Below, piece by piece: positions 57,717-64,000 of a DNA stretch of 64,000 nucleotides; the first letter of the stretch is position 1; each line of letters begins with the position of its first letter. Both the position numbers and the translations under genes were made by a program. Under the pieces are notes generated by a model. It ran no database searches. It saw only the letters and a program-made list of their open reading frames with translations, and had not been told where the DNA came from. Source of the stretch: Thiomargarita sp. (lineage in GTDB: Bacteria; Pseudomonadota; Gammaproteobacteria; Beggiatoales; Beggiatoaceae); contig DYNP01000010.1 in NCBI GenBank assembly GCA_020721005.1, positions 41,712-105,711 of the forward strand, in the 5' to 3' direction.

Positions 57717-58844
57717 CTATGGAGATGAGTGAGTTTTTATCATGTTGATAATTGCTTCTGCAAATCGCAGGTTGGCAGCTTTGGAAAAGTGGTGTCCATC
57801 CGGGGCAATGTTTTTGGGATCATCAGCCGGGGCAAACAGTTGGCTGTTCATGGCTAAAATATTTTGCTCTTCAAAGGTTTTAGCCAGGGCCCGATAAAGA
57901 TGGTCCCGATAGCCTATAGTGTTAAATACGAGGACGATTGGCAGTTGTCCATCGGCTTTGGCTTGTTTGGCAAATGCTTGAATAATCAGGCGTAAACTTA
58001 AAATGACTTCGGAGTGTTCGTTGAAGCCACGATAGGGGGAATAAAGGTCTTCTCGAATTGATCGGGCATGACGTTTTGCCCAGGCGCGTCGCACAAAACG
58101 AAGAATTGCAGCGTGATCAAATATGTTTTCATGAAATAGGAATGGATGATAATAACTGTCTTCGGCTGCCAATTCTGCCACATAATCTTGCCAGCGATCT
58201 TCGTATTGTAAGACTTGTCTTAAGTCGTCAATGGTTCGCACAGAGGGCCAAAAGGCGGCAAGTTGCCCTTCTTTAACATGGTATTTTGGATAGGTGTAAG
58301 GCAGAGGGTATTCAAAAGTTTTGTTGAGACTGGTAAAAGTGGTCATGCCGACCAGACCAGAGGCTGTAACACCGAGGAGAACGGTTTGCGCTTGATGACG
58401 TCCTCGGTCTAATAGGTAGGTAGTATAGGCATGATTGGGAGGGGCGCCAGGTCCACCTAAAAAACGTACTGTTGTATCAGCAGCCTTTTTTTCGAGAGCG
58501 AGACCCAAGTGTTGGGCATATGACATGCCATAGATGGCAATCAGTTGGCCGTTGGGGGTGTCTGGTTTATTGGGGATTGAGTCCCAACGTTCCCGTTCAG
58601 GATCTAGCCAGCCAGCTAAGGTGACGGGAACGGTGGTTTCATCGGTGCTGCCGATCATGTTGCGCAGTTTGCCTTCAACTGAGCGACCGTATTCTAGGTA
58701 GCGTTGCGCAGAGTTGGGTTTTTCCAGGGGAGGCTGATAGGGAATGAGTAGAATGGCAAGCTCAAATACGATCAGCCAAACCACTACCCAAAGAAGGATG
58801 AGTAAGGAGTTAGAAAGCGAAATAAATAAATTCTTGAGTTGCAT
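57717..58844 (-). CDS. SGNH-like protein, MBOAT partner (about 375 aa)
   Basis: A start at 58844 (MQLKNLFISLSNSLLILLW) limits the overlap with the MBOAT gene to 35 nt; the longest frame starts at 58943. An N-terminal TM (about 12-32) anchors a periplasmic domain. LIAIYGMSYAQHLG resembles SGNH block I, with GMS in place of GDS, and IAPDGHHFSKAANLRFAEAI resembles the Asp-x-x-His block V. GVTASGLVGM and LVFNTIGYRDHLY fit the intervening strands. Proteins of this kind (AlgJ/AlgX, DHHW types) work with MBOAT proteins in O-acetylating extracellular or cell-wall glycans. It is the last gene of the five-gene unit. Enzymatic competence is uncertain given the altered block I. Confidence 0.72.
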   Translation of the reverse strand: MQLKNLFISLSNSLLILLWVVVWLIVFELAILLIPYQPPLEKPNSAQRYLEYGRSVEGKLRNMIGSTDETTVPVTLAGWLDPERERWDSIPNKPDTPNGQLIAIYGMSYAQHLGLALEKKAADTTVRFLGGPGAPPNHAYTTYLLDRGRHQAQTVLLGVTASGLVGMTTFTSLNKTFEYPLPYTYPKYHVKEGQLAAFWPSVRTIDDLRQVLQYEDRWQDYVAELAAEDSYYHPFLFHENIFDHAAILRFVRRAWAKRHARSIREDLYSPYRGFNEHSEVILSLRLIIQAFAKQAKADGQLPIVLVFNTIGYRDHLYRALAKTFEEQNILAMNSQLFAPADDPKNIAPDGHHFSKAANLRFAEAIINMIKTHSSP

Positions 58845-60243
58845 TGCTAATGCCTGCCATGAGTAAGAAGATAAGGGTTGCATAGAATAGGCTTCTGACT
58901 GCAATGGGCCAGCGCCGGTAATAGTGAGGGTCATTGGTGACATATTGGTAAGTTTCTATGACCAGCAGCAGAATAGTGCCCACAATGACAACGACGGGTA
59001 GAGAGAATTTGACGCTGATGTGCCAGCTGAAGTTGAAGAAGACTATGCGAGTGAAATCAACAACTTGGTTGAGAGATTCTGCTCGAAATAGCATTCTGCC
59101 ATAGTTGAGAGCTTGAAAAAGCAGGATGATTTGTAGAATTTTGGTCCAGTTGATTATGGGAGGACCGCTGAGTTTCTGGGGTTTGATTTTGCGGATCACT
59201 AACCATAAACGGTTGAAGGAAATGAGCAGAGCTTGGTAGATGCCCCAGAAAATGAAGTTCCAAGCAGCACCATGCCAGAAACCGCTTAAAAAGACGGTGA
59301 TGAACACATTTCGTTGGGTTTTCCATTCTCCATGGCGATTGCCACCCAAGGGAATGTAAACGTAGTCTCGTAACCAGGTCGCCAGGCTGATGTGCCAACG
59401 TTCCCAGTATTCTCTTGGAGAACTGGCAAAGAAGGGGAGTTTGAAGTTGACCACGAGTTCAAAACCCAGCAGTTTGGCGGTGCCTCTAGCCACGTCGGAA
59501 TAGCCAGAAAAATCGCAATAAATTTGTAAGGTGAAGAGGTAGGTGGCGAGAATGATATCCATGGCAGTGGGTTGGACCGAGGTCATGCCATAAACAGTGT
59601 CTACACCGTTGGCAGCACCGTCGGCAATGACTACTTTTTTGAACAGTCCCCAGAGAATGAGAAAGCAGCCCCGGGTGATTTGATCGTGAGTGATTTGACG
59701 AGGTTGTTGAATTTGGGGCAGTAAGGTTTTGGCTCTTTCTATGGGACCGGCAACAAGTTGGGGGAAGAAGGCGATAAAAAGGGCAAAGTCCAGGAAGTTT
59801 TTGGTGGCGGGCAATTCTTTGCGATAGATATCAATAGTGTAGCTGGCAGTTTGGAAGGTGTAAAAGGAAATGCCAACAGGGAGAATGATTTGTAGTGAGG
59901 TGATGTTGGGTTGAAAGCCGAGCAGTTGTAAGAGGTCAACCATGGAATCGACGAAGAATCCCAGGTATTTGAACACGCCCAGCAGTCCAAAACTGATGAC
60001 CAGGGCGCCGATCAGGTAAAGGCGGCGTTTTTTGAGGTCTTCTGTGTGATGAATGGCCAGGCCAGCCAGGTAATTGACTGCAGTTGAGAAGAGAATGAGA
60101 CTGAGGAAACGCCAGTCCCACCAGCCGTAGAAGATGTAACTTGCGACAAGTAGTAGGTGGTTTTGGGTCCGATGTTGTACTACTAAGTAAAGTAGGTAGA
60201 CGCAGATTATGAATACCAGGTATTCAAAAGTTGCAAAATTCAT
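58810..60243 (-). CDS. MBOAT family O-acyltransferase, AlgI-like (477 aa)
   Basis: Multi-pass inner-membrane acyltransferase. Family landmarks: LLVASYIFYGWWDWRFLSLILFSTAVNY near the N-terminus, PQLVAGPIERA, FCDFSGYSDVARGTAKLLGF-type loop, REYWERWHISLATWLRDYVYIPLGG and the invariant histidine in GFWHGAAWNFIFWGIY. AlgI-type proteins move acetyl groups across the membrane to a periplasmic SGNH partner, and such a partner overlaps downstream. No alginate genes are present. The gene begins 13 nt after the flippase-like gene, so the unit reads as one operon. Confidence 0.94.
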   Translation of the reverse strand: MNFATFEYLVFIICVYLLYLVVQHRTQNHLLLVASYIFYGWWDWRFLSLILFSTAVNYLAGLAIHHTEDLKKRRLYLIGALVISFGLLGVFKYLGFFVDSMVDLLQLLGFQPNITSLQIILPVGISFYTFQTASYTIDIYRKELPATKNFLDFALFIAFFPQLVAGPIERAKTLLPQIQQPRQITHDQITRGCFLILWGLFKKVVIADGAANGVDTVYGMTSVQPTAMDIILATYLFTLQIYCDFSGYSDVARGTAKLLGFELVVNFKLPFFASSPREYWERWHISLATWLRDYVYIPLGGNRHGEWKTQRNVFITVFLSGFWHGAAWNFIFWGIYQALLISFNRLWLVIRKIKPQKLSGPPIINWTKILQIILLFQALNYGRMLFRAESLNQVVDFTRIVFFNFSWHISVKFSLPVVVIVGTILLLVIETYQYVTNDPHYYRRWPIAVRSLFYATLIFLLMAGISNATQEFIYFAF

Positions 60244-60256
60244 GGTGAGACCTGAA

Positions 60257-61204
60257 TTAGTTGGAGGGAACGGGGTTAAGTTTGAGTCCAGTCATTGCCA
60301 AAGCACCAAGAGCGACTGCAAACCAGAGGGTGGTAAAGCGACAAATGAGGGTGGCAGCCAGGGCATGTTCCGGGGAGAGTCCCAGGTTGGCAAGCATGAT
60401 GAGCATGGCAGCTTCTGTGCCGCCTAAACCTCCAGGTAGGAATGAGAGGGCGCCGATGATAAGGCTCATGGCATAGATGCCCATGGCTAAGGGTAAGGAG
60501 ACTTCAAATCCCAGTAAGTTGAGAATGTAGTAAAAACCAAGTCCTTCTGCTCCCCAGGCTAACAGTCCCAAGATTAGACTGCCGTAGAGAAAATTGGGTT
60601 TGAGCAAGGTTTGGGTGTGAAGAATAAGGTTAAGTAGGGAATTGAGCAAGGTGGTGAGGCGATTGGGAAAGTGGGGGGCCAGTTGTTGTTGTAGGTAAAT
60701 CAGCCATTGTGGGTAGCGAATGGCATTCAGTAGGATAAGTACTATAATGATGGGAATGATGATCCATTGTTGATAGTTCTCGAAGTGCCAAAGGACAAGG
60801 GCAGCCAAAATGAGGGTGGCTAGGAGGTCTGAGAAGCGTTCTACGAAGAGTAGAGAGAGGCTTTTGGTGTAGGGAATAGCGTGTTGTTTAAGGTAAAGGG
60901 AACGAATGATTTCGCCGGCTTTTCCAGGGGTGGTGGTGAAAGCAAAACCGGTAAGGTAGTATCGTAAGCTGGTGATTAAATTGAGATTTTGGTGAGAGGT
61001 GGTGGTGAGGTACCATTGCCATCTGAGGAAGCGGAGCCCATAGTTGATCAGGGAAAGGCTGAGGATGAAGAGAATGTTGAGGGTGCCTAATTGGGAGATG
61101 GCCGCTAGGGTTTGTTCAGGCCCAATCCAAAATGCGTATCCAAGATAGCCTAGAATGGCCAGGGCCAGGATGGAGAGGGTTGAGTTAAGGTAGTTTGTGG
61201 GCAT
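60257..61204 (-). CDS. LPG-synthase TM/UPF0104 flippase-like membrane protein (315 aa)
   Basis: About eight TM helices. The lysylphosphatidylglycerol-synthetase N-terminal-type (UPF0104, AglD-like) signature is present: LRFLRWQWYL, GFAFTTTPGKAGEIIRSLYLK, LLFVERFSDLLATLIL and FLPGGLGGTEAAMLIML. Such proteins, without the synthetase domain, commonly sit in glycolipid or glycan clusters and are proposed to flip or accommodate lipid-linked sugars. Here it lies between the DprE2-like gene (149-nt gap) and the MBOAT gene (13-nt gap), which fits handling of the lipid-linked pentose made by the DprE-like pair. The transport role is inferred. Confidence 0.87.
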   Translation of the reverse strand: MPTNYLNSTLSILALAILGYLGYAFWIGPEQTLAAISQLGTLNILFILSLSLINYGLRFLRWQWYLTTTSHQNLNLITSLRYYLTGFAFTTTPGKAGEIIRSLYLKQHAIPYTKSLSLLFVERFSDLLATLILAALVLWHFENYQQWIIIPIIIVLILLNAIRYPQWLIYLQQQLAPHFPNRLTTLLNSLLNLILHTQTLLKPNFLYGSLILGLLAWGAEGLGFYYILNLLGFEVSLPLAMGIYAMSLIIGALSFLPGGLGGTEAAMLIMLANLGLSPEHALAATLICRFTTLWFAVALGALAMTGLKLNPVPSN

Positions 61205-61353
61205 TTTAAGGTGAGTTTACGGTGAGTCAATGGTTGAAGTTAGGGGGAATTGGGCTTTTAAGAGGGGTGAGTAGAGGGTGGGGAATGGTTAAAATGAGGT
61301 GTGACAGTTTTATGTTTTGGGAGGAATGGGTAAAGGTTTTATGGGTGAAAGTT

Positions 61354-62109
61354 TTATAGTTTTAGGCGTTTGAAGATGGGTTCGGGAATGGTTTTGATAA
61401 CGAGCATAATGATTTGCCAGAACCAGGGTAGGTAGACAATATCTTTGCGTTTTTCAATGGCTTGGACGATGCCATGGGCAATTTGTTGGGGTTGGGCCCA
61501 CAGGAGTCCTTTTTTGAAATGTTGGGTCATTGGGGTGTCTACGAAGCCAGGTTTGATGGTGAGTACACAGATATGATTACGATGCAGGCGGTTTCTTAAC
61601 CCTTGTAGGTAGAGATTGAGGGCGCCTTTGGCAGTGCCATAAATGTAGTTGCTTTGGCGAGCTCGGTCCCCAGCGACTGAGGAAATGACGGCAAGGCAGC
61701 CATGTCCTTGATTTTGCATGTAATTGGCCAGTTTGGTCAACAGGGAAAGGGTGCTGAGGAAGTTGGTGCGAAGGGCTGCTTCGGCAGTTGAATAGTCTTG
61801 TTCGCAGGCGTGTTGGTCAGGAAGACTGCCGTGGGCAATGAGCACGATGTCTATGCCTTGGAGTTGGGTGGTGACTTGGGTGAAAAGGGCGTCGTGGTGC
61901 TCAAATTGGTTGAGGTCGAAGGTGGCTGTGTGGATTTGGGAAGCGCCTCGTACTTGTAAGTCTTGGGCGACTATGGCCAGTTTTTGAGGGTCGCGAGCAA
62001 TGAGAAAGAGGTGATGATGGTGTTGGGCAAGGAGTTTGGCGGTTTCTTGGGCAATGGCTGAGGTGGCGCCAAGAATAAGGGTTTTTTGGGGTTTGGGATA
62101 GGAGGTCAT
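61354..62109 (-). CDS. DprE2-like short-chain dehydrogenase (251 aa)
   Basis: Start set at ATG 62109, which overlaps the preceding gene's TGA as ATGA; the longest frame to 62367 runs inside that gene. Rossmann motif LILGATSAIAQETA (about residues 11-24), catalytic Ser in VISSVAGDRARQ and YGTAK (Tyr-x-x-x-Lys). The SSVAG.R.R.SN.(V/I)YG..K run is shared with decaprenylphosphoryl-2-keto-ribose reductase DprE2. Together with the upstream oxidase it would epimerise polyprenyl-phospho-ribose to polyprenyl-phospho-arabinose. Role by homology and pairing; a generic SDR is the alternative. Confidence 0.85.
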   Translation of the reverse strand: MTSYPKPQKTLILGATSAIAQETAKLLAQHHHHLFLIARDPQKLAIVAQDLQVRGASQIHTATFDLNQFEHHDALFTQVTTQLQGIDIVLIAHGSLPDQHACEQDYSTAEAALRTNFLSTLSLLTKLANYMQNQGHGCLAVISSVAGDRARQSNYIYGTAKGALNLYLQGLRNRLHRNHICVLTIKPGFVDTPMTQHFKKGLLWAQPQQIAHGIVQAIEKRKDIVYLPWFWQIIMLVIKTIPEPIFKRLKL

Positions 62110-63617
62110 TGTGAAATGTCCTGGGCGGTTTTGTCCGAATTTGTTGGAGTGGGCAATGTGGAGTGTGGTTTTGACGGGGATTCTGTTCCCAAATGGGAGG
62201 GTGTTGGGGAATGATTGGCTTCTAAGGTGGAAGGTTGTTGGGTGGAAGGGTTTTCTGAAGGAGAAGTGTTGGTTAAGATGGGTTTGGTTGGGGAGGTTTG
62301 GGCGGTCACTCGTCTCCAGAAACTGGAGGAGAAGCGGGGGTCGATGTAGTTGGCCAAGGTTTCCCATTGGGGAAAGTAGGTTTGGAAGTGGCGCGGGGAC
62401 AGTCGGGCGTCTTTGGCTGGGTAAACTGCGCCTTGGGCTTCTGCGACTTGGTCGTCCAGGTAGTCGAGGAGTTTGAAGGTTTTGGCGCCTTTGATGGGGA
62501 AGTCCAGGGCCAAGGTAACGCCGGGGCGAGGAAAAGACAGGAGTCCCGGGGAGGAATGGTCGCCAAAGGTTTTGAGAACGGCTAGGAAAGAGTTGAGACC
62601 GGAGTTGGCAATGGTTTGAAAGATGTTTTTGATAATTGAGCGATCATGTGCCGGGACTGTGAGCTGATATTGGAGAAATCCTGTTTTACCATAGAGTTTA
62701 TTCCAGTCTTGAATGGAGTCGAGTGGGTAGAAAAAGGGTTGATAGTCTTGGAGAATGGGTAGAGTGGTTTTGGGTTGTTGGCGTTGGTAATACCATTGGT
62801 TGAAGGTGCGGACTGTCCAACTGTTGAGGAAAAAGCCGGGGAGGTTGAGGGGAAGTCTAAAGTTACGTGAGGGAACTTTCCAGTGTTTGGGAACTTCTTC
62901 TGGTTTGAGGTGATTGCCTCGGAATAGTAGACCGCGTCCTAGGTTGGGACCGTTGGCGCTGCAATCGACCCAAGCGACAGTGTATTCACAGAAATGGTCA
63001 GATTCATTGCTCAGTTCAAAGTAGTTATCCAGGTTGGCAAAGGGGCAAGTTTCGGTGTGTAGGGCTCGATGGTGAATGGGTTTGAGTTGGAGGGTGGCCC
63101 AGGTGATAAGGCCGGTGAGTCCGAGTCCACCGATAGTGGCAGCGTAGTAAGGTTGGTTGTGGTTGGGGGAGCAAAGGAGTCGTTCCCCATTGGATCGCAG
63201 CAGTTCAAATTCGAGAACGTGGTTACCAAAAGTGCCCGCTCGATGGTGATTTTTGCCATGGACGTCGTTGGCAATGGCACCGCCCACAGTGACAAATTGG
63301 GTGCCTGGAGTGACGGGAAGAAACCAGTGTTTAGATACGCAAAAGGCGAGAATTTCGCCGAGAGTGACTCCGGCTTCACAGGTTAAAATGCCGGTTTCTG
63401 AGTCAAATTGGAGGAAGTGATTGAGCGCACGAGTTGGGAACAGAGTACCGCCATTGTTGAGGCAGGAATCACCGTAGCTGCGTCCCATTCCATAAGGAAG
63501 TACCTTTTTAGAGTGATCTTCAGGCAGAGGTAAAGGATCAGTTCGCCAATATAGGGGGGCAATAGTGTGGGTGGCTTTGGGGTAACGTCCCCAGGATTGA
63601 TAGTTGGAATGTGTCAT
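62106..63617 (-). CDS. DprE1-like FAD-dependent polyprenylphosphoryl-ribose oxidase with C-terminal tail (503 aa)
   Basis: VAO-type flavoenzyme. FAD site: YGMGRSYGDSCLNNGG (about residues 42-57), VTVGGAIANDVHGKNHHRAGTFGNHV (about 109-134). VYPAKDAR retains the active-site lysine of DprE1 and WRRV near 433 closes the core. Mycobacterial DprE1 has its benzothiazinone-reactive cysteine in an ICVDFP-like context; here the segment is LALDFP, with Ala370. About 65 residues beyond the core are Pro/Thr/Ser-rich and probably disordered. It is first in the operon, divergent from rlmI (77-nt gap), and its stop overlaps the DprE2-like start. It is predicted to make the lipid-linked keto-ribose intermediate of arabinose. 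Confidence 0.88.
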   Translation of the reverse strand: MTHSNYQSWGRYPKATHTIAPLYWRTDPLPLPEDHSKKVLPYGMGRSYGDSCLNNGGTLFPTRALNHFLQFDSETGILTCEAGVTLGEILAFCVSKHWFLPVTPGTQFVTVGGAIANDVHGKNHHRAGTFGNHVLEFELLRSNGERLLCSPNHNQPYYAATIGGLGLTGLITWATLQLKPIHHRALHTETCPFANLDNYFELSNESDHFCEYTVAWVDCSANGPNLGRGLLFRGNHLKPEEVPKHWKVPSRNFRLPLNLPGFFLNSWTVRTFNQWYYQRQQPKTTLPILQDYQPFFYPLDSIQDWNKLYGKTGFLQYQLTVPAHDRSIIKNIFQTIANSGLNSFLAVLKTFGDHSSPGLLSFPRPGVTLALDFPIKGAKTFKLLDYLDDQVAEAQGAVYPAKDARLSPRHFQTYFPQWETLANYIDPRFSSSFWRRVTAQTSPTKPILTNTSPSENPSTQQPSTLEANHSPTPSHLGTESPSKPHSTLPTPTNSDKTAQDISQ

Positions 63618-63651
63618 AGAGTGGAAGTTGTCAGGTTTAGGGGGGGTGATT

Positions 63652-63660
63652 TGTTATAAT
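63652..63660 (+). promoter_or_regulatory. Extended -10 promoter for rlmI
   Basis: TGTTATAAT (TG at 63652-63653, TATAAT at 63655-63660), a textbook extended -10, about 35 nt before the TTG start. TTGTCA at 63628-63633 is 21 bp away, too far to act as a normal -35, as expected when the extended -10 compensates. Confidence 0.55.
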
Positions 63661-63694
63661 AGCATTTTGTCGAGTAAAAAGGACAGTTTGTACT

Positions 63695-64000
63695 TTGAAG
63701 AAGTTAGCTGATGTGTATTTGAATGCCCAGGCTGATCGGCGTTTGCGTGCCGGCCATGTTTGGGTGTACAGTAATGAAATTGACGGAACTCGTTCTCCAT
63801 TGCGTAATTTTGAACCCGGGCAGGCGGTCAATATTTGGAGTTATCGCCAAGAGTGTTTGGGGTCAGGGTATATTAATCCTCACAGTTTGATCAGTGTGCG
63901 TAGAATAAGTAAAGAGCCAGATCAGGTGTTGACTGTAGCTTTACTTTTACAGCGTTTGCGATCAGCTTTGACATTGCGGGAGCGTTTATTTAAACAGCCT
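63695..64000 (+). CDS. rlmI: RlmI-like 23S rRNA cytosine methyltransferase, 5' part
   Basis: Open from TTG 63695 (ribosome-binding site AAGGA at 63679-63683) to the window edge, giving 102 codons, with the rest outside. The N-terminus VYLNAQADRRLRAGHVWVYSNEI and FEPGQAVNIWSY is the PUA-like domain of RlmI/YccW enzymes, followed by GSGYINPHSLISVRR and LLLQRLRSALTLRERLF, which leads into the SAM-binding domain. The family makes m5C1962 in 23S rRNA. An overlapping minus-strand frame at 63637-63831 is a shadow. Confidence 0.88.
   Translation, partial: MKKLADVYLNAQADRRLRAGHVWVYSNEIDGTRSPLRNFEPGQAVNIWSYRQECLGSGYINPHSLISVRRISKEPDQVLTVALLLQRLRSALTLRERLFKQP

Noticed and set aside
61354-62367. Long version of the DprE2-like protein (337 aa)
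   Set aside because: The extra N-terminus overlaps the upstream oxidase gene, while ATG 62109 gives an ATGA overlap and the proper Rossmann start.
62111-62585. Plus-strand frames opposite the DprE1-like gene
   Set aside because: Arginine/glycine-rich shadows of the low-complexity tail and core on the other strand.

Overview
The window looks like a chromosomal segment of a gammaproteobacterium, most plausibly a large filamentous sulfur bacterium of the Thiotrichales/Beggiatoaceae type. This is inferred from moderate to low GC, gammaproteobacterial housekeeping sets (scpA-scpB-trpS, ratA-rnfH, pyrC, rlmI), an unusual density of very large multidomain sensor kinases, and short dispersed palindromic repeats. 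No ribosomal RNA gene lies in the window, so the lineage is an inference. No tRNA, CRISPR array, complete insertion sequence or prophage was seen.

Layout. 1-349 is a 45-bp tandem array. 605-13540 (+) is a chemosensory cluster: a lipoprotein substrate-binding protein, a CheW/PilI-like adaptor, a methyl-accepting receptor and a 2693-residue ChpA-type HPt/CheA/CheW/REC kinase. 13595-15186 holds a small membrane protein (-) and an outer-membrane beta-barrel-like protein (+). 15290-21460 (+) is a BvgS-type hybrid kinase with five tandem periplasmic solute-binding domains, followed by pbpC. 23864-27963 (-) holds a TonB-dependent receptor, an O-antigen-ligase-like protein and a glycosyltransferase. 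28034-30579 (-) is an orphan HyfB/NuoL-like ion-translocating subunit with a coiled-coil membrane partner. 30808-33270 (+) is a Cache/HAMP/PAS histidine kinase. 33286-36086 (-) is scpB, scpA and trpS.

36993-44921 (+) holds a giant Ser/Thr kinase-AAA-GAF-histidine kinase followed by two von Willebrand A (VWA) proteins. The second VWA protein is membrane-embedded and ends in an FHA-like tail. 45108-47321 (+) is a tightly overlapped sodium symporter-ratA-rnfH unit, followed by a repeat island (47332-47713) and pyrC (-). 49500-54701 (+) holds a CyaC-like histidine kinase-receiver-adenylate cyclase and an unpartnered TpsB transporter. 54769-57627 (-) is a NarX/NarL-type two-component pair. 57717-63617 (-) is a five-gene envelope-glycan unit (DprE1-like, DprE2-like, flippase-like, MBOAT acyltransferase, SGNH-like). 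rlmI starts divergently and runs off the right edge.

Theme: about 40% of the window is signal transduction. Six proteins contain histidine-kinase modules (the ChpA-type kinase, the BvgS-like kinase, 30808, the STPK-HK, the CyaC-like kinase and the NarX-like kinase). Only one of them has a separate adjacent response regulator. The most novel-looking candidate systems are the STPK-HK/VWA/VWA-FHA module, the inner-membrane lipoprotein-linked chemosensory cluster, and the DprE1/DprE2-MBOAT-SGNH operon. The latter's DprE1-like enzyme carries alanine where the mycobacterial enzyme has its drug-reactive cysteine.
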